In this document: piece by piece, positions 26,552-35,900 of the stretch
Position numbering within the stretch: the stretch's first letter is position 1
Layout: each line of letters opens with the position of its first letter
Source of the DNA: Halobacterium sp. CBA1126
Lineage (GTDB): Archaea > Halobacteriota > Halobacteria > Halobacteriales > Halobacteriaceae
Length of the DNA stretch: 64,000 nucleotides
Assembly (NCBI RefSeq): GCF_009741975.1
Contig: NZ_WPCF01000002.1
Location: 1 to 64,000 of the forward strand
Direction: 5' to 3'
Position numbers and translations under genes: made by a program
The notes under the pieces: generated by a model
The model's database searches: none
What the model saw: the letters and a program-made list of their open reading frames with translations, nothing else
Told to the model about the DNA's origin: nothing

Positions 26552-27325
26552 TCAGCCACGGGCGGAATTCCTCCGGCCGGGGTTCGGCGACTGCTCGAGG
26601 CTGACCGCCTCGCGGGTGCGTGCGACGGCGGTCAACACGGGGTACGTCCACGGCTCGTCGTCGTAGAGGAGCGCGCACAGCGAGTGCTCGTCGAACTGCG
26701 GCACCGAGTCGCGGCGCTGGATGGTCTGCTGGCGGCGCTGCGCGACCGCGTCGAGGTCGTCGGTGAACGACTCGCAGTGCCACTCCGGGATGATGGTCGT
26801 GTCGAGGGCCGCGAACACCGTCGAGAGGTCGCCGCGTGCGTCCTCGATGGATGCGGCTTCGGCGTCGAGCGTGTCGACGAAGTCCCGTCGCATGCGGATG
26901 GAGCCCGTGGTGCGGGCTTCGAGCGTGCGCTTGTACGGCGCGGTGAACGACACCGCTGAGTCGGGGCGGAACGCGTCCGCGATGCCGGCGCCGAACTCGC
27001 GGCCGAGGTGGGCGACCAGCGGCTCCCCGTACGCCTCGTCGTAGTGGGGCGTCGACAGCACGGTGTCGCGGTAGGCGTCGCGGACGCGCTCGATACGGTC
27101 CGACGTCGTGTCCCGGCCGGGGAGTCCCGCGTCGGGCGGCGTCGACGGAGCCGGGTCGATTTCCCGCAGTCGGTCGCGGAACGTCTCGTAGGCGTCCAGT
27201 TCGGCCACCACTTCCGCGCGTTCGGTCTCGACGAGCCGTGAGGCGGTCGACAGCGGGGCGAGGACGTACTGGCGCAGGGAGTGCACGAAGTACTGTGGGT
27301 TCCGTTCGCTGTTCGCGTCGCTCAT
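26552..27325 (-). CDS. DUF7260-like haloarchaeal protein
   Basis: The product has 257 residues, soluble and mostly helical. YVLAPLSTASRLVETERAEV near the N-terminus and the central RVRDAYRDTVLSTPHYDEAY, followed by GEPLVAHLGREFG, are patterns I associate with a haloarchaeal domain of unknown function (DUF7260). The last part ends with an Arg-rich tail. It lies 78 bases upstream of the halogenase gene on the same strand and may be cotranscribed with it. No enzyme motif is visible. Confidence 0.78.
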   Translation of the reverse strand: MSDANSERNPQYFVHSLRQYVLAPLSTASRLVETERAEVVAELDAYETFRDRLREIDPAPSTPPDAGLPGRDTTSDRIERVRDAYRDTVLSTPHYDEAYGEPLVAHLGREFGAGIADAFRPDSAVSFTAPYKRTLEARTTGSIRMRRDFVDTLDAEAASIEDARGDLSTVFAALDTTIIPEWHCESFTDDLDAVAQRRQQTIQRRDSVPQFDEHSLCALLYDDEPWTYPVLTAVARTREAVSLEQSPNPGRRNSARG

Positions 27326-27455
27326 ACGCGTGTGATACAGTAACGTCCCACTAAAAGCTACTGTCGGCGCGCGCGAACCGGCCGCCCGCGAGCACCCGGA
27401 GTTACTACCGGAATCCGAAGTAACGTTTTTCGCCGAAATCCCCCGCTTCAACAGG

Positions 27456-27465
27456 CTTATTAAAC
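27456..27465 (+). promoter_or_regulatory. TATA box and ribosome site of pckA
   Basis: CTTATTAAAC is a good haloarchaeal TATA box 24-33 bases before the ATG. A GAGGT at 27481-27485 lies three bases before the start codon. Confidence 0.55.
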
Positions 27466-27488
27466 TATCTCGCGGATTACGAGGTAGA

Positions 27489-29003
27489 ATGGTAGGTCTC
27501 AGTAGCGTCCCGAAACCTACAGAGTATCCGGACCCGGAGACAGCCGACCACGTCACGTACAACCCGTCGTTGGACGAACTCCGCGAGTTCTCCTCGCACT
27601 CGGAGACGACGACGGAGTACGGCGCGCCGGCGTACGTCAGCGAGTACCGTTCTCGCAGCGCCGACCGCACCGCCAACGCCGTCGACGCCGACTTCGGCGC
27701 CGACGACGTGGCCGTCTTCGAGAACGGCCTCGACTGGGTGCGGGACGCGGCCAACGACGTCGTCTGCGTGGACCGCGTCGTCGGTCGCCACTCCGAGGCG
27801 TCGTACGTCTGCCGGCTGTACCTCCCGAAAGAGTACGGCCGCATCGCGCTCTCGTGGGCGAAACTCCTCGAGCCGGCCGAGGGCGCCGACCCGGACTTCG
27901 TCACGGTCCAGCTCCCGGACGCGACCGACGAACCGAAAATCCGAGTCCACCCCGAGACCGGCGTCACGACCGTGCTGGGCAGCGACTACACGGGCGAGGC
28001 GAAGAAGTCGTTCCTCCGGCTGTTCATGCTCCGCACGAAAGAACAAGGCGGGCTCGGCCTCCACGCCGGCAGCAAGCGCGTCACCCTCGACGACGAGGAC
28101 GGCCAACGGGAAGTCGGCCAGCTCTTCCTCGGCTTGTCGGGCACCGGCAAGTCCACGCTCACCAGCCACGGCCTCTGGCTGGACGACCCCGAGGGCGTCG
28201 AGATGATCCAAGACGACGTCTGCGCGCTCCTGCCGTCGGGCACCGTCGCGGGCAGCGAGGGCAGCGGCCTCTACATCAAGACCCTCGGTCTGGACGGCGA
28301 CGAACAGCCCGAACTCTACGACGCCGCGACTGACGAGTCCGCCGTCCTCGAGAACGTCGCGGTGGACGACGACGGCACCGTCCACTTCGACGAACCCCGC
28401 TACGGCCGGAACGCCCGCGCGGTGGTCCGCCGGGACAACCTCGAGAGCTCCGCCGAGGGCATCGACCTGCCGAGCGTCGACCAGGTGTTCTTTATCACGC
28501 GGAACCCGCTGATGCCGCCGGTCGCCCGGCTCAGCGACGAGCAGGCCGCCGTCGCGTTCATGCTCGGCGAATCGATCGAGACGAGCGCGGGCGACCCGTC
28601 GAAGGCGGGCGAGTCCATCCGCGTCGTCGGCACCAACCCCTTCATCGTCGGCTCCGAGGGCGAGGAGGGCAACCGCTTCCGCGACCTCATCGCGGAGCTG
28701 GACGTCGAGTGTTACGTCATCAACACCGGCGCGGTCGGCACCGACGACCCCGTCGACGTGGGCGTCGAGGAGACAGTCGCCATCCTCGAAGGCGTCGCCC
28801 GCGGCAGCGTCGAGTGGGAGCGCGACGACGCCCTCGACCTGACCGTGCCCAGCGAGGTGCCGGGCATCGACGTCGACCGGTTCCGGGTGCCCGACCGCGT
28901 CGAAGAGTTCGAGACGGCACAGTCAGAACTCCGGCAGGAACGGCTGGCCTACCTCGACCAGTTCGACGACCTCGACGACGACATCGTCGACGCGACGTAC
29001 TGA
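27489..29003 (+). CDS. pckA: Phosphoenolpyruvate carboxykinase (ATP)
   Basis: The product has 504 residues, matching ATP-type PEPCK. It has LGSDYTGEAKKSF with the lysine contacting oxaloacetate, GLHAGSKRV, the P-loop GLSGTGKSTLT, IQDDVCALLP with the metal-binding aspartate pair, and GRNARAVVRR. It turns oxaloacetate and ATP into PEP, CO2 and ADP, starting gluconeogenesis. Both catabolic regions of this window feed the citric acid cycle (aspartate/oxaloacetate and 2-oxoglutarate), so an adjacent route to hexose is metabolically sensible, although linkage may be chance. Confidence 0.93.
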   Translation: MVGLSSVPKPTEYPDPETADHVTYNPSLDELREFSSHSETTTEYGAPAYVSEYRSRSADRTANAVDADFGADDVAVFENGLDWVRDAANDVVCVDRVVGRHSEASYVCRLYLPKEYGRIALSWAKLLEPAEGADPDFVTVQLPDATDEPKIRVHPETGVTTVLGSDYTGEAKKSFLRLFMLRTKEQGGLGLHAGSKRVTLDDEDGQREVGQLFLGLSGTGKSTLTSHGLWLDDPEGVEMIQDDVCALLPSGTVAGSEGSGLYIKTLGLDGDEQPELYDAATDESAVLENVAVDDDGTVHFDEPRYGRNARAVVRRDNLESSAEGIDLPSVDQVFFITRNPLMPPVARLSDEQAAVAFMLGESIETSAGDPSKAGESIRVVGTNPFIVGSEGEEGNRFRDLIAELDVECYVINTGAVGTDDPVDVGVEETVAILEGVARGSVEWERDDALDLTVPSEVPGIDVDRFRVPDRVEEFETAQSELRQERLAYLDQFDDLDDDIVDATY

Positions 29004-29029
29004 GGCGCTGCGGGTCGATTTTCGGGGTG

Positions 29030-29131
29030 TCAGTCGGCGCCGTGTTTCGGGGCGTAGCCGCAGTCTCGGCAGACGAGTGAGCCGTGTTCCCGAGTGACGT
29101 CGCTGTTGCAGCGGGGGCACTTCCAGCGCAT
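29030..29131 (-). CDS. 33-residue zinc-ribbon miniprotein
   Basis: The frame gives MRWKCPRCNSDVTREHGSLV then CRDCGYAPKHGAD and a TGA. Two CPRC/CRDC pairs form a complete four-cysteine zinc ribbon in only 33 residues. It is immediately downstream of and convergent with pckA. Such mini zinc ribbons are widespread in haloarchaea; functions are mostly unknown. The regular spacing and clean stop make chance unlikely. Confidence 0.72.
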   Translation of the reverse strand: MRWKCPRCNSDVTREHGSLVCRDCGYAPKHGAD

Positions 29132-29285
29132 AGGTGCCGGTTGTTCGACGTTCAACTTTAACGTTGTCGTTGATTGTCGACGCGCGAGTTATGCCGAGAC
29201 TACCAGCGCAGAACGGGGACTCGCCGTCCACCGCTACGCTTACCACGCCCGCCACCGACGTTCTCGACGACACTACCCGAAGCCG

Positions 29286-29912
29286 ATGAAGGCCTACCTC
29301 ACCATCGACGACGCGCCGTCGGCGACCCTCGGCGCGAAACTCGACACACTGACCGCTCACGACGTGCCCGCGGTCCTCTTCTGCGAGGGGCGCCGCCTCG
29401 CCGACAACCGCGAACTCGCCGCGCGCGCCGTCAAAGCGGGGTATCACCTCGGCAACCACACGCACTCCCATCCGCGCGCGTCCGCCATCACCGAACGCGA
29501 GTTCGAGCGAGAGCTCGCACGGACGGAGCGACACATCGACGACGTCTACGACCGCGCGAACGCCTCGCGTCCCGCTCGCCTGTTCCGCTTCCCCTACGGC
29601 GACGACGGCGGCGACATGAGCGAGAGATTCCAGCGCGTCCTCCGCGAGCACGGCTTCGTCGGTCCGGAACGCGCGGACACGGCTGACACGCGGTACGACT
29701 GGCCGTGGACGTTCGACGTCGCAGACTGGCAGACCGACGACCGTGCGGTACTGCACGAGAACTTCGAAGCGACCGCGAGCGACGCCGCCCGCGGCGACGA
29801 AATCGTCCTGTTCCACGACGCCGGCAACGCCCCGGAGCTGTTCGCGGCGTTCGTCGGGTGGCTCGCCGACAGCGACCTCGACCCCGCGGACCCGCTCGAG
29901 TTGCTTCCGTGA
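29286..29912 (+). CDS. Polysaccharide deacetylase (NodB domain)
   Basis: The product has 208 residues, no signal peptide. The NodB fold motifs are YLTIDDAPS with the catalytic and metal-binding aspartates, GNHTHSHPRAS with the H-x3-H metal pair, FRFPYGDD and a late VLFHDAG. Members remove N- or O-acetyl groups from sugars, for example in glycans or peptidoglycan-like polymers. The ATG at 29286 is preferred because upstream sequence lacks coding character. The target in this organism is unknown; xylan acetyl groups are conceivable given the xylanase gene 1.5 kb away, but the enzyme appears cytosolic. Confidence 0.88.
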   Translation: MKAYLTIDDAPSATLGAKLDTLTAHDVPAVLFCEGRRLADNRELAARAVKAGYHLGNHTHSHPRASAITEREFERELARTERHIDDVYDRANASRPARLFRFPYGDDGGDMSERFQRVLREHGFVGPERADTADTRYDWPWTFDVADWQTDDRAVLHENFEATASDAARGDEIVLFHDAGNAPELFAAFVGWLADSDLDPADPLELLP

Positions 29913-29927
29913 CTGGCGGACGACCCC

Positions 29928-31370
29928 TCAGTCGTCGGTCGCGGCGCTCGGCCGGTAGCCCCGGCTGATGGCGCGCCACTTCCCGGAGCGGAACCGGTAG
30001 TAGTTGATGGCGGCGCCCGGCAGGCTCTCCGCGAGGAACGACAGGTGGATACCGACGATGCCCAACGGGGTCGTCGCCGCGAGGTACACCAGCGGGATGG
30101 CGAGCCCGAACATGCCGACCGCGCGGCTGTAGAACGGCCAGTTCGTGTCCCCGGTGGCGTCGAGCGCGCCCGCGACGGCGTTCGTGACGCCCTGCGGGAC
30201 GACCGCGACGCAGGCAGCGTAGACGAGCGTCACGGCGACCGGCACCGCCTGCGACGCCGGGTCGTTGACGAACAACCGCACGATCGGCTCCGCGAACACC
30301 GCCACGAGGACGGCCGCGAACACGTAGACGGCGGCGGTGAACGTGGTGATCTCGTAGCCGTACAGCTCCGCGGTGTCCTCGTCGTCGGCGCCCAGCGACT
30401 GCCCGACGAGACTCGAAGCGGCGAGCCCGAACCCCCAGCCGGGCGTGTTCATCAGCCCCCAGATCCGGCGGCTGATGACGTACGCCGCGACGACGTGCGA
30501 GCCGAACGTCCCGACGAGCGCGAGAATCGGGAACCGCGCGACCGTCCACACCGAACTCCGGCCGACGACCGGCATCCCGATGGAGACGAGGTCCCGGCAG
30601 AACTCCCAGTGGACGTACCGGTCGAGCCACCGCACGCGAATCGGGAACTCGCCGACAAGCGGGAGCCGCCCGAACGCCAGCCCGACGGCGAACGTCGCCG
30701 TGACGAGCACGCCCGCGACGACCGTGCCGAGCGCCGCGCCGACGACGCCCATGTCGAGACCGAAGACGAACACCGCGTTGAGGCCGACGTTCGCGACGGC
30801 GCCGCTGGAGCGGACGACCATCGGCGTCCACGCGTCGTCGGCGCCGACGAGCGCGCGACTCCCGATCTGGTTGAGGATGCCGAACGGCACGCCGACGGCG
30901 AGCACGCGCAGGTAGTCGGCGCCGTACGCGACCGCGACCGGGTCGTCGCTCAACAGCGCCACCAGCTCGTGGGGGAACGTCCAGAACAGCGCGGTCAGCG
31001 GGAGCGCCATCGCGGTGACGACGAACGCGCTCGACCGCACCACCTGCCCGAGTTCGCCGTACGCCTCCGCGCCGTACCGCTGGGAGACGAGCGCGATGGT
31101 GCCCGCCGCCATCCCGCCGCCGACGGCGAACGTCATCCCCCAGTACGGCCCCGCGAACCCCATGCCCGCGATTGCCGTCGGCCCGAGCGCGACCCCGACC
31201 ATCGCGACGTCCGCGGCGCCCTTCGACATGCGGGCGAGCCCGGTGACGATGCGCGGCCACGCGAGGTCGGTCGTCTCGCGCGCCCGTTCGCCGGAGACGA
31301 GGCCGAACCGCGCGAGTACCGCGCCGATGCCCAACAGGAGCAGTCGAATCGGGTTCCGGGAGCGAACCAC
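29928..31370 (-). CDS. MATE-family efflux transporter
   Basis: The product has 480 residues with about 12 membrane spans arranged as two similar halves, as in MATE carriers. Characteristic stretches are GPTAIAGMGFAGPYWGMTFA and the second-half counterpart MNTPGWGFGLAASSLVGQSL. MATE proteins export drugs or metabolites by sodium or proton exchange. A GTG start at 31370 is chosen because the upstream in-frame sequence overlaps promoter-like DNA shared with the divergent xylanase gene. The exported compound is unknown. Confidence 0.88.
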   Translation of the reverse strand: MVRSRNPIRLLLLGIGAVLARFGLVSGERARETTDLAWPRIVTGLARMSKGAADVAMVGVALGPTAIAGMGFAGPYWGMTFAVGGGMAAGTIALVSQRYGAEAYGELGQVVRSSAFVVTAMALPLTALFWTFPHELVALLSDDPVAVAYGADYLRVLAVGVPFGILNQIGSRALVGADDAWTPMVVRSSGAVANVGLNAVFVFGLDMGVVGAALGTVVAGVLVTATFAVGLAFGRLPLVGEFPIRVRWLDRYVHWEFCRDLVSIGMPVVGRSSVWTVARFPILALVGTFGSHVVAAYVISRRIWGLMNTPGWGFGLAASSLVGQSLGADDEDTAELYGYEITTFTAAVYVFAAVLVAVFAEPIVRLFVNDPASQAVPVAVTLVYAACVAVVPQGVTNAVAGALDATGDTNWPFYSRAVGMFGLAIPLVYLAATTPLGIVGIHLSFLAESLPGAAINYYRFRSGKWRAISRGYRPSAATDD

Positions 31371-31463
31371 CGTACGTCGCGGCAACTCGGACCGCCCCAA
31401 TAAGTGTTGTTCCCGCGAGCGGTCGGCGGGCGGAGTTAAGTCCCGGCCCCGCGAAGCCCGACC

Positions 31464-32402
31464 ATGCGAACGCTCCGAGACGCCGCCGCGGACGCTGACG
31501 TCCACGTCGGCGCCGCCGTCGACGTCGACGCGCTCCGGACCGACACCGACTACCGGCAGACGCTCGCCCGCGAGTTCGACGCCGTGACCGCCGAGAACGC
31601 CATGAAGTGGGGGCCGCTGGCGGACGGCGAGCGCGGCTACGACTTCGCTGACGCCGACGACGTCGTCGAGTTTGCGGACCGCCACGACATGTACGTCCGC
31701 GGGCACGCGCTCGTCTGGCACCGCATGTACCCCGAGTGGGTACGGCCGTGGACGCGGTCGGCGGCGGACGCCGACCGCCTCCTCCGGAACCACATCTACA
31801 CCGTCGCCGGCCGGTACCGCGGCCGGGTGGACGCGTGGGACGTCGTGAACGAAGCCGTCGCGGACGACGGCGGCCTCCGCGAGACGCAGTGGCTGGACGC
31901 CCTCGGCCCGGAGTACGTCGACCGCGCGTTCGAGTACGCCGCCGACGTCTCCGACGCCGACCTCTTCTACAACGACTACGGCGCCGACGGCCTCTCCGCG
32001 AAGGCCGACGAGGTGTACGACCTCGTCTCGGACCTCGTCGCGCGCGGCGTCCCCGTCGACGGCGTCGGCCTCCAGCTCCACGTCTTCGACGACCTCGTGC
32101 CGCCGGCGGACGTGGCCGCGAACGTCGAACGCCTCACCGACCTCGGCTTGGACGTCCACGTCACCGAACTCGACGTCGGCATCGGCGAGGCTGTCGCCGA
32201 CCGGGAAGCGCAGGCCCAGTACTACCACGACGTCGTCGCCGCGGCCGTCGACGCCGGCGCCGACACCGTCGTCACGTGGGGCGTGGACGACGGCCAGTCG
32301 TGGCTCCCGCCGCTCGGCCACGGCGAAGCGCCGCTGCTGTTCGACGAGGAGTTCGCGCGGAAGCCCGCCCACGGCGCCGTCGTCGACGCGCTCTCCGAGT
32401 AG
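31464..32402 (+). CDS. GH10 endo-1,4-beta-xylanase, cytosolic
   Basis: The product has 312 residues, a single GH10 barrel without signal peptide. It has TAENAMKWGP (42-51), VRGHALVWH (78-86), the acid/base glutamate in WDVVNE (Glu130) and the nucleophile in VHVTELDVG (Glu235). It would cut short xylo-oligosaccharides after import. Its stop directly abuts the stop of the convergent dehydratase-like epimerase gene. It is the first gene of a locus with GH4, GH67, GH3 and xylose-oxidation genes. Confidence 0.92.
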   Translation: MRTLRDAAADADVHVGAAVDVDALRTDTDYRQTLAREFDAVTAENAMKWGPLADGERGYDFADADDVVEFADRHDMYVRGHALVWHRMYPEWVRPWTRSAADADRLLRNHIYTVAGRYRGRVDAWDVVNEAVADDGGLRETQWLDALGPEYVDRAFEYAADVSDADLFYNDYGADGLSAKADEVYDLVSDLVARGVPVDGVGLQLHVFDDLVPPADVAANVERLTDLGLDVHVTELDVGIGEAVADREAQAQYYHDVVAAAVDAGADTVVTWGVDDGQSWLPPLGHGEAPLLFDEEFARKPAHGAVVDALSE

Positions 32403-33332
32403 CTACGCGAAGTCGGGGCCGTCGATGTCCGCGTCGGCGGCCTCCCGCCACGTGTGCTCGGGCGTCCAGCCGAGGTCGCGTTCGGCTTTCGCCGTCGTGA
32501 ACGCCGCTTCCTCGCCGTCAGTCTCGCAGGGCGGCGCATCCGCGAACAGCGCGTCGAAGAGGTCGGCGGTGTCCACGCCGAGGTAGTTCTCGTCGGCGTG
32601 ACAGAGGTACGCCTCGTGACCGGTGACGTCGGCGTCCAGTGCGGCCGCGACCATGGACGCGAGGTCGCGGACGTCGATGTACGACCAGAAGTTCCCGATG
32701 CCGCCGTCCGGCGGCGCGTCCGCGGAGCGCGCCCGGAGCGCCTCGAGGTCGAAGGCCTCGCGGTTCTGCTCGGTCAGGTACTCGCCGGGGTACTGGACCC
32801 ACGACGGGCGGATGGAGACGACGGAGACGTCGTGGCGGCGCGCGGTCGCCTCCGCGACGGCTTCGCCGGAGACCTTCGAGACGCCGTAGGCGTCCTCCGG
32901 GCGGAGCGGGTGAGATTCGTCGATGGGGACGTACTCCGGTTTCAGCACGCTGTCGGCGAACGGGAAGCCGTACGCGGACTCGGAGCTCGCCCACACGACG
33001 TCGGCGCCGGCGCGCCCCGCCGCGGTGAGGACGTTGTACGCGCTCTCGGTGTTGTTCGTGAACACGCGCGACCCGGCGTGGCCGGTCGGGTCCGGAATCG
33101 CCGCGAGGTGGACGACCGCGTTCGGGTCCGCGGCAGCTATCAGTTCGGCCGTCTCGCCCTGGTCGGTCAGGTCGACCGCGAAGAACGACGCGCCCTCGGG
33201 GCCGCCCGCTTCCGGGAGGCGCTGGTCGAGGCCGACCACGTCGTAGCCGTCGCCGGCGAGCCGGTCGACGACCCACTGTCCGACGCCGCCGAGCGCGCCC
33301 GTGACGACGACACTCGTTGCTGGTGTACTCAC
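32403..33332 (-). CDS. NAD(P)-dependent extended SDR / epimerase-type oxidoreductase
   Basis: The product has 309 residues. It has VVVTGALGGVGQWVV for NAD binding, SSESAYG and the catalytic Y-x3-K in DAYGVSKVSGE. It resembles nucleotide-sugar epimerases and uronate dehydrogenases. In a uronate and xylan locus a sugar- or uronate-dehydrogenase role is plausible, but not proven. A GTG start at 33332 is preferred: a TTTGAA box lies about 27 bases upstream, as in leaderless genes. Confidence 0.8.
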   Translation of the reverse strand: MSTPATSVVVTGALGGVGQWVVDRLAGDGYDVVGLDQRLPEAGGPEGASFFAVDLTDQGETAELIAAADPNAVVHLAAIPDPTGHAGSRVFTNNTESAYNVLTAAGRAGADVVWASSESAYGFPFADSVLKPEYVPIDESHPLRPEDAYGVSKVSGEAVAEATARRHDVSVVSIRPSWVQYPGEYLTEQNREAFDLEALRARSADAPPDGGIGNFWSYIDVRDLASMVAAALDADVTGHEAYLCHADENYLGVDTADLFDALFADAPPCETDGEEAAFTTAKAERDLGWTPEHTWREAADADIDGPDFA

Positions 33333-33380
33333 GACCGTTCGGAAGACGGCCGCCCCCTTCAAACCGTGGGAGACAGCTCG

Positions 33381-34856
33381 TCAGTACGCGTCGGCGGCGG
33401 CGAGCACGTCGGACCCCTCGAGGTCCCAGTCGTCGAGGTACTCGGCCTGTGCGGCGACGAGCTCCGCGAACAGCTCCCGGGCGTCCTCGGTCTGGAGCGT
33501 GCGGACCTGCGGATCCAGCAGGAACGCCCGAAACGCGCGGTCGAGGTCGCCGTCGCGGGCCGCGTCCACGACCGTCTCGATGGTGTCGACGTGCGTGGCG
33601 AGTAGCGAGCGCACGGGCCGGGGGAACCCACCGGCGGCGAGCGGTCGGATTTCGCCGGCGGCGACGAGCGCGTTCGTCTCCACGACCGACCCGGACTCCA
33701 GCCCCTCGACCTGCCCGCGGTTCGGGAGGTTGACGTTCGTGACGAACTCCTCGCCGCCGGCGAGCGCGCCCAGCACGTCCAGCAGTACTTCGCCGGACGC
33801 TTCGAGTTCGAACTCGCGTTCGCCCGTGAGCCACGCCTCCACGTCGGTGGTCTGTTCGGACTCGGCGGGCGTCCAGTGTTTCGCGCGGAAGTCGCTGCCC
33901 GTGCGCTTGACGCCCCACCGGTTCAGTGCCTCCCTGCCGCCCTGCAGGAACCACGTCGCGTACTCGACGACGTGGCGGTCGCCCGCGAACGGGAGCACGC
34001 CGAAGTTCCGGTAGAGCTCCCACGAGACCTGCCACGGGTCGGCGAACGGGCTCTCGTCTTCGAGGTCCGCGGGCTCGAAGGTCCGGTTGCCTTCCTCCCC
34101 GTGCGCGAGGTCGTCGAGCAGCGGCCAGAGGTCCACGCCGTCGACGTACGCCTCGTCGATCCACGTGAAGTGGTTGATGCCCTTGACGTTCACCGAGACG
34201 TCCGCGCGGTCGGCGTCCATCCCGAGGTGCTCGTCGGCGAACGCCGCGAGGCGGTCGCGGGCGTGCAGGACCTCGTGGCACATCCCGACGGCGTTGATGT
34301 CTGGGTACTCGTCGTAGAGGGCGCGCGTCACGAAGTGCACGGGGTTCGTGAAGTTGAACACCCACGCGTCCGGGCAGTGTTCGCGGATGGCGGCGGCGAA
34401 ACGCCGGTAGACGGGGATGGTGCGCATCGCGCGGAAGATGCCGCCCGGGCCGATAGTCGCGGCGACGGCGCCGTAGATGCCGTACGACTCGGGGATGTCG
34501 AGGTCGTGGACGAACGTCTCCGTGGGGTCGTACTGCGTGGACAACAGGACGACGTCGGCGCCGTTGAGGGCGACTGCGAGGTCGCTGGTGGCGGTGTACG
34601 TCCACTCCGCGGTGGCGTCCTCGCGGTCCTGGACCCAGTTCCCGAACTGGGCGTTGCGCTGGGCCGCGTCGGCGTTGACGTCGTAGAGGCGTACGTCGCC
34701 GTCGAACGCGGAGAGCGCGAGGTCCTGGACGAGGTTCGGGACCCACTGGCGGCTGCCGCCGCCGACGTACGCGATGGTCACGTCGTCGCCGTCGAGTGCG
34801 TCTCCGGACGTCGCGCGCGACGCGGCGGCTGGCCGTGCACGGCTGGCTCGGTCCAT
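33381..34856 (-). CDS. GH4-family glycosidase (NAD- and metal-dependent)
   Basis: The product has 491 residues. It starts with the nucleotide-binding IAYVGGGSRQWVPNL, followed by NFTNPVHFVT, the metal-binding CHEV and GINHFTW, all typical of GH4. The family uses an oxidation-elimination mechanism with NAD+ and Mn2+ and includes alpha-glucosidases, alpha-galactosidases, 6-phospho-glycosidases and alpha-glucuronidases. With xylanases, UxaC and UxuA as neighbours, I infer an alpha-glucuronidase or alpha-galacturonidase role. It is divergent from the IclR regulator at 34965-35720. Confidence 0.88.
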   Translation of the reverse strand: MDRASRARPAAASRATSGDALDGDDVTIAYVGGGSRQWVPNLVQDLALSAFDGDVRLYDVNADAAQRNAQFGNWVQDREDATAEWTYTATSDLAVALNGADVVLLSTQYDPTETFVHDLDIPESYGIYGAVAATIGPGGIFRAMRTIPVYRRFAAAIREHCPDAWVFNFTNPVHFVTRALYDEYPDINAVGMCHEVLHARDRLAAFADEHLGMDADRADVSVNVKGINHFTWIDEAYVDGVDLWPLLDDLAHGEEGNRTFEPADLEDESPFADPWQVSWELYRNFGVLPFAGDRHVVEYATWFLQGGREALNRWGVKRTGSDFRAKHWTPAESEQTTDVEAWLTGEREFELEASGEVLLDVLGALAGGEEFVTNVNLPNRGQVEGLESGSVVETNALVAAGEIRPLAAGGFPRPVRSLLATHVDTIETVVDAARDGDLDRAFRAFLLDPQVRTLQTEDARELFAELVAAQAEYLDDWDLEGSDVLAAADAY

Positions 34857-34964
34857 ACCTGATGGCTTCGGCGGGCACACAAAACCGTACCGGGTGCCGC
34901 GAACCCCCCGGGTTCGTTCTCCCATCCAGAACACTTTAGCCGACGTAGGTAGTGAGTCCCTCGC

Positions 34965-35720
34965 ATGGACGCCAAACATCCGGTGCGGACGACCGAGAAG
35001 ACCCTCGCCCTGGTCGAGGAACTGATGGACCGGGGGCCCTGTGGGGTGACGGAGCTGACCGACGGCCTCGACATGGGCAAGAGCGCCGTCCACAACCACC
35101 TCACGACGCTCCGCGAGCACGGCTACGTCCTCAAGACCGGCGACGAGTACCAGCTTGGCCTGAAGTTCCTCGAGGTCGGCGGCGCGACCCGGAAGTCCAT
35201 GGAGTTCTACCAGGTCGCCGAACCCGAGGTGAAGTCGCTGGCGAACGAGACCGGCGAGCTCGCGAACCTGCTCGTCGAGGAGCAGGGGATGGGCGTCTAC
35301 CTGATGCGGTCGAAGGGCGACGAGGCCGTCGACCTCGACACGTACGCGGGGCTCCGCACGCACCTCCACACGACCGCACTGGGGAAGGCCATCCTCGCCC
35401 ACCTCCCCGAAGACCGCGTCGAGGAAATCATCGAGCGGCGCGGCCTCGAACGGAAGACCCCGCGCAGCATCGGCTCCCGCGACGAGCTGTTCGAGGTCTT
35501 GGAGGGCGTCCGCGACCGGGGGTACGCCATCGACGACGGCGAGCGCCTCGAGGGCCTGCGCTGCATCGCGGCGCCGGTGAAGGACTCCTCGGACGAAGTA
35601 CTGGGCGCCATCAGCGTCTCCGCGCCCGCGAGCCGCGTCAGCGACGAGGACCTCCACGGGGAACTCCCCGAGCGCGTGCTCAGCGCCGCGAACGTCATCG
35701 AGCTCAACATCAACTACTGA
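34965..35720 (+). CDS. IclR-family regulator of the xylan/uronate locus
   Basis: The product has 251 residues. A winged helix occupies about 5-65 ([27 protein letters not shown]) and an effector domain about 75-245 ([33 protein letters not shown]). Haloferax uses an IclR regulator, XacR, for xylose and arabinose genes, so this may be its counterpart. It lies between the GH4 gene and the glucuronate genes and is distinct from the IclR at 14956-15762. Confidence 0.9.
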   Translation: MDAKHPVRTTEKTLALVEELMDRGPCGVTELTDGLDMGKSAVHNHLTTLREHGYVLKTGDEYQLGLKFLEVGGATRKSMEFYQVAEPEVKSLANETGELANLLVEEQGMGVYLMRSKGDEAVDLDTYAGLRTHLHTTALGKAILAHLPEDRVEEIIERRGLERKTPRSIGSRDELFEVLEGVRDRGYAIDDGERLEGLRCIAAPVKDSSDEVLGAISVSAPASRVSDEDLHGELPERVLSAANVIELNINY

Positions 35721-35835
35721 CTCACGTTCTAATTTAGAGAATCTCTCCTCTCGCTCTCCTCATACGGCCCTGAACGGACGATTTCGCACCCTCTTGGCAG
35801 TATCTTCGGCACGGATCACTTCATACTGGACCTAC

Positions 35836-35857
35836 ATTACACTACTACGGTTGTAAT
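35836..35857. repeat. ATTACA-N10-TGTAAT palindrome, copy 2
   Basis: Arms ATTACA (35836-35841) and TGTAAT (35852-35857) are exact inverted repeats with a 10-base spacer CTACTACGGT. The spacer and flank match copy 1 read on the other strand. Confidence 0.55.
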
Positions 35858-35885
35858 TCCAATCCCGATTTGCCACCCCCTTTCG

Positions 35886-35900
35886 TTCTGTATTTCAGAA
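35886..35900. repeat. TTCTG-N5-CAGAA palindrome
   Basis: TTCTGTATTTCAGAA has 5-base inverted arms. The same pattern occurs at 59644-59658 and 59773-59787. Confidence 0.4.
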
